Source: Ligustrum vulgare (taxonomy: Eukaryota; Streptophyta; Magnoliopsida; Lamiales; Oleaceae). From it: DNA of 64,000 nucleotides. Under the pieces are notes generated by a model, which made no database searches, had not been told where the DNA came from, and was given only the letters and a program-made list of their open reading frames with translations. Positions 30,860 to 40,409 of this stretch are shown piece after piece. The stretch spans positions 25,538,852-25,602,851 of the forward strand of contig OY743171.1 in assembly GCA_963555705.1 (NCBI GenBank), in the 5' to 3' direction. The position numbers were made by a program, and so were the translations under genes. Numbering within the stretch: position 1 is the first letter of the stretch; every line of letters starts with the position of its first letter.

Positions 30860-33625
30860 AGAGAAATGTTACGCTATATAATACTTTCGAAACCACGAGT
30901 TTAATGTCGTTCAAATAGAAAAACTTGGTAAGTAGGTTGAATTCGTTATTGTGTACACATAATGAGTTCAATTTCGTTGCAGTTGAGAAGACAGTAATAC
31001 TTTAGGTCTGTTCATAAAGATGTCTAAATCGTTACTTTGTACACGTAACGAATTTCATGTTGTTCCAGTACAAAAAAACATAGTAACAAGGTTGATAAAT
31101 TTGTGTGGTTAAAACTGATTTGAGAAAATGTGTTATTTATTGCTATAGATAGTTTTTGTCACTATAGGTACCTTGTAACGGAACTCATAACTACAAGAGA
31201 ACTCTTTCGAGGTCTAAATCGTTACTTTGCACACGTAACGAGTTCAATGTCGTTATGGTTACTGCTTCGAATATATATTCATAACGGGGTAGAAGTCATT
31301 ACTTTATACACATAACAAGGTTTATGTTGTTAAGAAATATTTACAATAATGCCCTCGTTGTCCATAAAATTGAACTGTCAGCAAACTCGCACAAATTTTG
31401 TCATAGCGATATTTAAGTCGTTGTAATGACTTCAAAATGGTGATCATTTGGTAAATTGTTCCAATGTAATAATAACGATTTTGATATTGGTGGAGTTGAA
31501 AATAAACTAAAACGATATAGATGTGGTTTCATTTGGTATATAACGAGTTAAATATTGTATGAATTCAGTCTCTGAAAATAATATAACGACATTCATGTAG
31601 TTTCTATAAAAACTTAACGACATTGAGATTGTTTTAGTTGAAATGTTGACTAAAATTTAACGACATCGAGAAAATGTATTATTTATTGATATATATGAGT
31701 TTTGTCGCTATAAGTACCTTGTAATAGAACTCATAACGACAGGAGAACCATTTCAAGGTCTAAGTCGTTACTTTGTTCACATAACGAATTTAAAATCATT
31801 ATAGTAAAAAAAAAATAGTAACGAGCTTGAAGTCGTTACTGTGTACACATAACGATTTTCATGTCGTTATAGTTACTGGTTCAGATCTGTTTATAACGAG
31901 GTAGAAGTCGTTACTTTGTACACAAAACGAGGTTTATGTCGTTACAACATATTTACAATAATGCCCTCGTCGTTCATAAATCCAAACAGTCAACAAACTC
32001 GCACAAATCTTGTCGTAACGATGTTTAAGTCGTTGTAACAATTTCAAAATCTTGATCGTTTGATAAATCGTTCCAATGTAATAATAACGATTTTGAGATC
32101 GTTGGAGTTGAAAATAAAAATATAACGATAAATATGTCGTTTCATTTGACATATAACGAGTTACATATCGTTCTGATTCAGCCTCAGAAAATAACATAAC
32201 GACAACTATGTCGTTTCTGTACAAATTGAACGACATTAAGATCGTTCTAGTTTAAATTTTAAGTAAAACGATATTGACATCGTTTCTTTGCACATGCAAC
32301 GATATTAAAATCGTTTTGTCAAAAATCGACAAACCATCATAATGTCTTCCATATCGTTCTAGTGTTAAATTAACGAACTGCATCTCGTTCCAATGTAAAT
32401 TATAACTATAACGGTTTAGATATCGTTTCTTCATGTGGAACACGACTTGTGTATCGTTATGGATGAAAACGAAGATTCGATTGTTCTTTACCATCCGAAA
32501 TGCTTCCAACAGGTGTAATCTAACAAAAATGGGTCGTAGAAAGTGATTCAAACACTTTGTAAATCGACATGATTAGAAAGATATGATCATTTCTCTCAAG
32601 TGTAGAAGTTCCAAGGTAATAGATAACTAAAGGAACTTCATCTCATATTGATCCTATCTTTCTAATCATGTCGATTTACAAAGTGTTTGAATCACATTTT
32701 ATGACCTATTTTTGTTAGATTACGTCTATTGGAGGCACTTCGGACGGCAAAGAACGATCGGCTCGACGATTTGAGCAATAACGATATACATGTCGTGTTG
32801 CAATTGAAGAAACGATACAGACGACATTATAGCAATAATTTACACTGAAACGATATAGAGTTCTCCAAACTTACGAAAAAATGACATTTAACTCGTTATG
32901 ATATTTATTTGGCTATGAACATAACGATTCCAATATCGTTTTGTTATTGAAAAAATGACATTGACATCGTTTTGGTAATATAGTACACTGGAACGAGCTT
33001 AATGTCGTAAAATTTGTAAACAAACGACATAATTATCGTTATGTGACTTTCTGAGCCTGAAACATAACGATCTAGAACTCGTTCCAACGAATGCTTAATT
33101 ATCGTTATGCTCAATGTTGTTACAATTACAATGAAACGATCTTCCAAATTATAACGGATTTGAAGTCGTTACAACGACTTAAATATAGTTTTTGAAAAGT
33201 TAGTACGACTTTGTTGACCGGTGGGAATGTTGAACGACGAGGGCATATCCGTAAATATATGTAACGACATTTATGTCGTTATTTTTATGAAGTAAAAATT
33301 TCAATGTCGTTATGAACAACAGTAAAGCAGTAAGGTATTTTCAACTGTAACGACATTAATATCGTTACAAACGACTTTGAAGCAGTAACTATAAGGACAT
33401 TTAAGTCGTTACGTGTACACAGTAACGAGTTCAACCTCGTTATGGACAGATATAAAGCAATAAGGTCTTTTCAAAAGAAACGATGTTGAACACGTTATGT
33501 TTACGAAGTAACGATTTATATCTCGTTACTATCTTTTTTAGATGGGAACGATGTTAAAATCGATATGTGTGCAAAGTAACGATTTCAACCTCGTTATAGT
33601 TTAAAATCAAATGAACAACAACCTG
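30860..33625. repeat. Giant imperfect foldback of AACGA...TCGTT hairpins
   Basis: Dozens of short inverted units of the form AACGA-N8-TCGTT are separated by linkers such as ACTTTGTACAC. The whole block is also one long inverted repeat centred near 32625. The sequence around 32547-32600 (CACTTTGTAAATCGACATGA) returns inverted at 32655-32690, and the match goes on outward, for example ATTTACAATAATGCCCTCGT (31945) against its inverse near 33240-33275. The left arm (about 1.7 kb) is longer than the right (about 1 kb) because it contains an internal duplication (about 31320-31440 and 31940-32050). Confidence 0.85.
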
Positions 33626-33895
33626 CTGAAAACAAATCATTCTCATTCCAACAAAAATTGATAAATCCTAAACACTTCCACATCTAAAATGCAATGTTTA
33701 TTGTCTGCACAACTAACAAAAAATTCAACCTCCAACTACACAAGCATAATTTCTAATACAAATCAAGTATCCTCACTCCAGATAAACAACTACTCAAAAA
33801 GATTCATGATTAGACAAACAAAATCCAGATTTATCAATGTACATTAATCAACTGAAACGATGTTGGGTGAATCAATATGGATGACAATGACAGAT

Positions 33896-34834
33896 TCATG
33901 ATAACGACATCAATATGCCCAAAACGACTTTGCAGTTTTCCTCTACACAAACAACTGTATAAATGCTCTTATTTGACTTCTTAACTTTGAATTCAAAGTG
34001 ACACTTCAGAGCAAGCCACTGCAATTTTTCTGTCAAGGCCTTTTTTGTTGGAAACAACTGTTTTGCTTGAACATCTTCGTCTTCTGGAATTCTTACAGAC
34101 GAACCGCAATGGACAAAAGGAAAACTTGAAACTACAGCCTGTGAATAGCCCTCATTTGTTCGGCCATCAATATTGTCATCTGCAAGATTCTGAGTATGGT
34201 AGTCAGGTTCACTTAAATCAGCATTATTGTCACCTGCTCCTGTCTGACTAAAATGTTCAATTTCAAGCAACCCGACATCATCCGTGTCTCCCAAGCATTG
34301 TGCAGTTGGCCTTTGTGGGCTATCTCGAATTACATTAAAATCGTTCCAATCTAGCAACATTCCACAATCATTGCCATCGATCGCAACATTGTCCTTTTGC
34401 ACAACATCTCCCTCTGTGTTCATATTTTCAACTTCTTTCTCACGCCCAACTAGCGATACACATGCATCAAGATCAATCCATTCTCGATTTCCAGGAGCTT
34501 TTTTCAAAAGAGTTATGCATAGAGGTGTTTCTCCACGTACTGACATAAACCACTTCACATTGTTGTCACAATCAATGACAATCGGTGCTATTGAAGTCGT
34601 AGACACTATTGGGGAAGGACATGCCATCTCTATTTCATGTAGCCTTGAATCAATGTTGAGCTCCTGTTTCACTTTGTCATACAATTCTACATACGAAATC
34701 GTCCTCGAAACAAGAATAGGAAATGTTCTCCCTCTTTCATTCCCCACATATTGCCATATCCATTTACGTTCAAGATTCTGCTCAAACTCACCTGGGTAAC
34801 ATGCTGATATCCACACCATATCCACATTGTCCAT
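33896..34834 (-). pseudogene. MULE transposase N-terminal part (MuDR domain), truncated
   Basis: 312 codons from MDNVDMVWISACYPGEFEQN. The C-terminal part AKQLFPTKKALTEKLQWLAL...HFEFKVKKSNKSIYTVVCVE matches the MuDR/DBD_Tnp_Mut zinc-binding domain that precedes plant MULE transposases. It stops after CKVVLG, where the family continues CKWRLRA, and no DDE or SWIM domain follows before the hairpin array. The ATG directly follows a splice acceptor (TTGCAG at 34837), so a 5' leader intron is likely. Confidence 0.75.
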
Positions 34835-34913
34835 AACTGCAATTCAAAATAGCTTTTTTAAGTAAAACATGCAATATCTAACTGAGGTAAAACACAAATG
34901 CAAAGAACATGTT

Positions 34914-35620
34914 TAAGATATTGTTCCAACTTTTAGATATGATGCGAAGCATGTATTTACCAACATATAAATTAATTCAACAATAACAAGTATCGATGAA
35001 AACAATAAATTCAGAATAACGACATCAGTATGCCCAACACGACTTAGAAATCGTTGTGCGCAGAATCACAACATAAGAGCAAAATTACATCTTCATGGTT
35101 TTGATTCAGACATTGCTTAGATATAATGGTTACAAATTGTTCAGATTAAACCTTACATTCTCTTTTTCTCCAAATGCCCAATACCAATGTTGAAAAATAG
35201 ATTTTCAACCTTCAACAACATTATCACTCAAAGGAAGATAATGTATTTCTTGGTTCCAAGAAGAAGATATTGTTCCAACTTTTAGATATGATGAGAAGTA
35301 TGTATTTACCAACATATATATTACTTCAACTATCACAAGTATCGATGAAAATAATACATTCTGAATAACGACATCGGTATGACCAAAACGACTTCGAAAT
35401 CGTTACGCGCAGAATCACAACATAAATTCAAAAATACATCAACACTGTTATGATTCAGACATTTCTTATATAAAATGGTTACGAATTTTTCAGATTAAAA
35501 CTTACCTTCTCTTCTTCTCCAAATGCCCATACCAATGTTGCAAAATAGATTTCCAAACCTCAACAAGATTATTATTCAAAGGAAGACAATATATTTCTTG
35601 TTTCAAAGATGGAAGTGCAG
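34914..35620. repeat. Direct tandem duplication of about 350 bp
   Basis: AAGATATTGTTCCAACTTTT starts units at about 34915 and 35265, and the following 340 bases match with scattered differences, including CTCCAAATGCCCA and CAAAGGAAGA. It is upstream of the MuDR-domain ORF, in its presumed leader or promoter. Confidence 0.85.
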
Positions 35621-37085
35621 CTGGTTCCAGAAGAGGGAAGAGCAGGGAGATGGCATGAAAATGTTTGTTTGTGGGAGAGGAAGGAGACCCAGCAGCTGAT
35701 CACGTTTGGCAATTGGAAGAAATAATTAGGTTTTGTTTTGCACTCAAGGACATTTGGGTAGTTGTATAAATCATTTTTTCATTTTTTCCAACTAAGAGGC
35801 TATTGAACTCATAAATTATCAAAGGGGTCTTTTTAAATGAAAGTTTTGTTTGACCATACCTTTTAAACAAAGCTGCCATATATATATATGATATAATTGA
35901 TACAAAATATATGTATATATTTTGTTATGTTTTGATAGATTTACACTTTAGTCCCCAATTTTCAAAAGTGATTATTTTAGCCCTAAGTATCAAAACCAGT
36001 TAAAACTGTCCCTTAAGTTTCAAAACATTATTTCAACACCTATATTTTGAAAGTAAGTTATTCTAGTCCTCTTTATTGTAAATATTAAAATTTCAATCCC
36101 AAAATTTTTAGCACTTTACCAAATCGTCCCAAGGTTTCAGTTGTTTATAATTCAACCCCTGTAGATTTAAAATATTTCTAATCAGCCCTAAATTTCAAAA
36201 GTTATCATTTAAGCCCCATATTTTAAGGTCTCTTAATTTTATCCATATTGATTTAAAATAATATATATATATATTTATAAATCCCAAGTTTTAAAATGAT
36301 CATTTCAATCCCTAAAGTTCAAAATCATTTAAATCAGTTTTAAAACCATTTATTTCAACCATAAAGTTTTAATATGTTTTAATTTTAGTCCTAGTTTAAT
36401 AAAGTATTTATTTTAAATCCCTACTATTGTTGAAACACCCTATTTCATTCTTTAAGTTTCTGAAAAATTCTATTTCAGTCCAAAACAGTTCCAATTCAAC
36501 TTTGATATCAAATTAGTCACTCAATTTTCAAAATCATCTAATTCAATGATTACAATTTTAAAGTATTAAATTGGACTTACTATTCTAAGCTATGCTAGAC
36601 GAGGTTGCGGGAAAAGTTTACAGCCCGATAGTTTCATATCCGTTCAATTTCCTGAAAATTTCAAAACTTTGAGGTGGGGTTTACATTAAAGCAGTTGTGG
36701 TTATTTTATCCATGTTAATTCTTGATATGTAATTTAATTGTGATATTATGCTTCCATGATTTCAAAAGGTTGATGGGACCGTAAATAGGTTCGGGATCGA
36801 AAGTGGATCCTTGGGAAGTCCCACAGTGCACAAATTTAATTAGCGCTAATTTGACGTTGTCAGGGACTGTAAATAGGTCCGGGATCGTAAGTGGGTCCTT
36901 GGGAATGCCCACAGTACACAAGCTATAGAAAATGATTTTTTAAGTATGATTTTCATAATTGGATTTGCATGTTTGGAATTAACTTGGATTTATTGTTGTA
37001 TCTCCACTGAGTATAATTCATTATACTCACCCCACTATTTCCAACTTTCCAGGTTAAGGAGCTCGGTGATGCATGGCAATGAGTG

Positions 37086-37190
37086 TAAGTATTAGCGACG
37101 ACTTTCCTGTCGTCCCAACATAATTAGCTACAACATTTTTTAGTCGTCTCTACTTTTTTTAGCGACGACTAAGTCGTCCCTAATTTTCAA
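37086..37190. repeat. Hairpin-rich TE fragment (GCGACGAC units)
   Basis: TTAGCGACGACTTTCCTGTC, TTTTAGTCGTCTC, and AGCGACGACTAAGTCGTCCC are inverted units like CACTA subterminal repeats. No element end could be fixed. Confidence 0.4.
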
Positions 37191-37329
37191 TTTTTTTTTA
37201 TTATATATATATAAACGTGTAAAATATTATATTTAGTTTTGTTCAAATTTTTTTTTTAATTCTCTTACTATATATTTATACAATTTTCTAACTAATATAT
37301 ATTAGTTAGAACAAAAACAAACACAAGAA

Positions 37330-37402
37330 TTGAGTTGCCCTAATGGTTTAGACAATGCCACATAACCCTTTGATCAAGGGTTCGAATCCTATAATGCACA
37401 TA
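37330..37402 (+). repeat. tRNA-derived sequence (SINE-head-like)
   Basis: GTTGCCCTAATGGTTTAGAC resembles an A box, and GGTTCGAATCC at 37379-37389 is a perfect B-box consensus. The stems do not form a good tRNA and no CCA context is seen, so this is a relic and not a tRNA gene. Confidence 0.45.
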
Positions 37403-37495
37403 TATATCATAGGAATTAAATAAAATACTTGGATTGGCGGGTCGGGTCGAAATTTGGATTGGATCAAATGCCAGGAAAGAGAAACAGTTGTAAAC

Positions 37496-37593
37496 CTCAT
37501 ATCCACACTTGCAAGGTTTCAGCTTGCTAATCAGTCAAATCCATCTCCTCGGGGCTCGGCGCAGAGAGGACAAGTTTTTTCGTCGTTACTCAT
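37496..37593 (-). pseudogene. NOT4: NOT4 exon 1 (RING first half), frameshifted
   Basis: The ATG is at 37593-37591, and the frame gives MSNDEKTCPLCAE with the first two RING cysteines. About seven extra bases follow the GCC GAG codons. A TAG then occurs where the family has a Gln codon, and one more base is extra before the LKPCKCGYE block. The exon ends GGATATGAG at a GT donor (37495-37494). Without the 8 extra bases it would be 90 bp and in phase 0, matching exon 2. Confidence 0.85.
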
Positions 37594-38963
37594 GCTTGGC
37601 TTCAAAAACATAAATATCATTTAGTTAGATAATAAAGACTACTAAATAAATATTTGTAAATCTCCACTATAAACCAAAATGGAAAGTAAACTGAATTTAA
37701 TATTTAATTTACACATGATGGTAATAAGCAGTTTTTCCACATCCACGGATAATTAGATCAATGCGCCAAAATTGTAGATTTAAGGAAAAACAGAAAATAA
37801 ATACTAAAGGAATTGAATAAGAAAATCAGGCTCCAGGAAAATAACAAAAACAATAATGCTACGTTCCCCATCCGTTTCACAATCTGCATGACAATGTTAA
37901 TGTACAATTACCGAACTACCCCTTGATCTAATGAAAACAAGAAAACCACATCTTACTTCTGATACACCCACAGTCCACAGATTACATTTCAAAAAAATTT
38001 CAGAAAATCCTCTCATCTCCAAGCCGATTTCAACACTCCATATCATCTGCCCGTCTCTGAATAATCTATGTCTACAAAAGAAGTGGAAATGCTAAGATCT
38101 GAATAAGTCGATTGTGTGCCCCAAATTAGTACCTGAAGTTGTATTTTTGCATATTTTTCGACCCCATTTTCTCGATTTGATTTCTCATGGAAATTTAAAG
38201 TGTTATTTCAGGAATTTGAGCTCGGAGGTTGAACTTGTTCATTTTGTAGTCCTACGAAGGCTGTTAACTCGAAGTTTGTGGAACCCACCATGAAGGAACC
38301 CGTCGAAGTATTGAAGTTTCCGACGAGTGAGGACGAAGGTGGACCGAAGTAGTGGTAATCGTCATCAAAAATTTCGTCCGACATCGACTGGTAAGAACCC
38401 CTGCATTTCTAAACAATTTGAGTGATAAACGGTCCTAATTTTTGAAACCCTGACTTCATATTCTTTGATTATGTTGGCTATGATTCACGTGAAGACGTTT
38501 TAGTTTAATTTAAATTTTTTTTTATTATTATTTCTTTTGCAGTGTTGGTTGGTTGTGTAATGTATATTGTAATTCCTATTATTCATTATTGTAAGCCACA
38601 TTTTTTTATTTGAAGTCTTTAATTTGATTGGCTTTTGTATGTTCCAAATGCATTAATTTGAATCACATGTACACTTTTGAGGCACTTGGAATGCATTCAG
38701 ACAAAAAATGCATTTTGCATAATATGGGATGATTTTGGATAAGAGTTTAGGTACGTTTCTTTTTTTTTTTTTTTAATTTTTTGCACTGGCACAGAAGTAA
38801 TTTCTTGTTTATTTTTTGGAAAATTTTGTGAGTTCACCGAAAAAAGAAGTATTAGCATTTCACATAATTATAGAACTGAGATACATATTTTTTGCTTAAG
38901 AACATTGCTACAGAGTGTAAATTTTATCATATTTGACATTTTTAGTTGAGTTGATAGGAACAA
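37594..38963. promoter_or_regulatory. Divergent intergenic region of NOT4 and the GRF gene
   Basis: NOT4 starts leftward at 37593 and the zinc-knuckle gene rightward at 38964. A likely leader exon of the latter ends at ACTG|GTAAGAA (about 38391-38397), with an acceptor TTGATAG just before its ATG. A shared promoter is possible. No TATA box can be singled out. Confidence 0.35.
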
Positions 38964-39354
38964 ATGATGAAGGGAAAGAATTATGGAATTTGTCATGGTT
39001 GTCGAGAAGCGGGACATTGGTTGGATGAATGTCCGACAAAGATGCTATGCCCTCGTTGCGGAGAGGGATTCCTCAGATTGCTTGAGGTTGAAAAAAAAAA
39101 CTTCTAGATACTTGGGGAAGTTGTTCTACTCTTGCACTCAACCCGGTTGTCGATATTTTGTTTGGTATGATGAGGTTTCAAGCAGCCCCAGCCGAGTGAA
39201 GAACTTTCCTAAAGAAGAAACAAATCATTTGTCTCATCTACTGAAGACGTGTGCACGTATATCAGACGAAGACAAAGTCGAAGTGAGCGTCATGACCTTT
39301 CACCCGAGTAAACGAAGCTCGACTGATCGAGGCAAGGAGAAGGTGCAAGAATGA
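38964..39354 (+). pseudogene. Zinc-knuckle plus GRF zinc-finger protein, frameshifted
   Basis: From the ATG at 38964 the frame reads MMKGKNYGICHGCREAGHWL DEC. This contains a CCHC knuckle (C-x2-C-x4-H-x4-C). CPRCGEGFLRLLEVEKKN follows, the first half of a GRF-type zinc finger, and then TAG. Across a 10-base poly-A run the frame shifts, and the GRF finger goes on in the other frame as SRYLGKLFYSCTQPGCRYFV WYDE, ending VQE at TGA. Knuckle-plus-GRF proteins occur in plants and often near mobile elements. The break is in a homopolymer, so a sequencing error is possible. Confidence 0.72.
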
Positions 39355-40409
39355 GCCAAATTATGTTAGGAATGTTTGTAACCTGACATTCTGTAATGTG
39401 TTGCCACTGGAAGTATTTTTCATCTTATTATAGCTATTAATGTTTTGTCTAGTGTAACCAAAGTCAAGCCAAAACAATGTAGTGTTTTGAAATTGTGGTA
39501 GAAGTTCCCTTTCCCTATGTTGTGATTGTGACTGTAGTATTAAACATTTATGTAAATCAACTATCAGATTGCACCTTGTCTAGCATCATTGTTGTTCTAG
39601 CTAAAAGATTTCTGCATTGGTTCCATACAAGTCTGTTTCTGTCTTTTTGTAGTGATATTAATTTTATGGAAAAAAGAATTTTTTTTTGGCAGGATATCGA
39701 ATTTATGAGTTCTATTAAATCACAGCTTAATTCATGTTCTGATAATTAATTTTGAACAAGATTCATTAAGTATAAACATCTTAATGACATCATGCTAATA
39801 TAGATAAAGGCACCAACAGGAACCAATGAACTAAATTATTGAAAACTGAAACCCTGTGCCAAACTGGCTTTAAAACTCCGAATAAATATATATCCACACA
39901 CATAAATGTTCTACCCCAACACAACAGGGAGCAAAAGGCTATATCCTTGAAATAATTCAAACAGATATGAGCAACCTTCATGAGAACCCTCACCAAAAAA
40001 AAGAAAAAGAAAAAGAAGCAATCGGTTTGTAAATGAGGAATTCAAAAAAAACCCATAAATAAAGATTTATACATGATCAAATTCACATGCAAAATCACCA
40101 AATGTAGCAATTTGAGTAAAGCCCTGAATTCCCATATCATCAATAAAAATGCAATTGACATTCTGAGTTCTATGAGTACATAAATATATGGCCATTTATA
40201 AATGATCAAGTGGCAATGGAGATACATATATAATGTGCATGCACCCATTCAATGTTCACAAAAAAGCGAATTCATTCAGCGCCATTACATTAACCATCAA
40301 ATGAAGAAATGGGGCAACTAACATTACATCACTAGAGCTAAACCATAAAAAATAAAAATAAAAAGGAGCAAAAGAGCATTTCGCAACATTCGACATTCGT
40401 CACTCCAAA

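Larger units (their letters stand above)
29562..35877 (-). mobile_element. MULE-like transposon, non-autonomous, with foldback interior
   Basis: 6316 bp flanked by the 9-mer ATATATATA (29553-29561 and 35878-35886), the size expected for MULE duplications but low in complexity. The ends share blocks such as ACAAAACTTT and ACCCCTT in inverted order and are only weakly matched. On the minus strand it encodes the N-terminal MuDR-type domain, but the DDE transposase (MULE) domain is missing. In its place lies a 2.7-kb array of hairpins. Confidence 0.6.
28329..37085 (+). mobile_element. Probable solo LTR of Del/Tekay type, split by a MULE
   Basis: TGTAGTGACCAAGAAATTTC at 28329 resembles the start of Del/Tekay-type gypsy LTRs. 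The GC-rich, CACC/GCCGCC-rich stretch at 28900-29520 resembles their R-U5 region, and GAGTATAATTCATTATACTC followed by CACCCC at 37011-37035 resembles their 3' part. The two parts (28329-29561 and 35878-about 37085) are separated by the MULE. The right end and a target duplication could not be fixed. Two His/Asn/Pro-rich open frames at 28715-29331 are read as chance. Confidence 0.4.
2799..37593 (-). pseudogene. NOT4: NOT4-like CCR4-NOT complex E3 ubiquitin ligase, inactivated
   Basis: Plant NOT4 couples an N-terminal C4C4 RING finger (E3 ligase) to an RRM and a long, disordered, plant-specific C-terminus, and acts with the CCR4-NOT deadenylase complex. All parts are visible on the minus strand: MSNDEKTCPLCAE starts the RING, ICIWCWHHIMDMAEKDGMEG continues it, RNLVYIVG opens the RRM, then NPDCIYLHEIGSQEDSFTKD, SRVQHITDAAN, and a C-terminal half with APPGFSVPSR...PPPGF and LRNERLGYNSLYSGHEDSK. 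The twelve exons join in phase if the lesions are discounted, which supports the model. The lesions are: about 8 extra bases and a TAG in exon 1; a 1-base loss in exon 3; a CACTA element in exon 6; a broken donor after exon 7; a truncated tandem copy of exon 8; and a frameshift in exon 10. The span of 34.8 kb is mostly transposons. I infer a pseudogene. An active paralogue elsewhere is likely, because NOT4 is conserved in eukaryotes. Confidence 0.88.

Noticed and set aside
30890..33600. CRISPR-like array of AACGA/TCGTT repeats
   Set aside because: Repeats are degenerate and palindromic with irregular spacing, the context is a plant transposon, and there are no cas genes.
34045..34799. Plus-strand frames opposite the MULE N-terminal ORF
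   Set aside because: Antisense shadows; the minus-strand frame carries the MuDR-type domain.
29562..35877. Calling this element CACTA because of its hairpin array
   Set aside because: The ends are not CACTA, the flanking repeat is 9 bp and the coded domain is MuDR-type.
37330..37402. A tRNA gene
   Set aside because: The B box is perfect, but the acceptor and anticodon stems do not pair properly. Treated as a SINE-like relic.
38983..39110. Start of the GRF protein at 38983 in the longest open frame
   Set aside because: The knuckle and GRF motifs are read in the frame from 38964. The first part of the 38983 frame is out of frame and joins the true frame only after the poly-A run.
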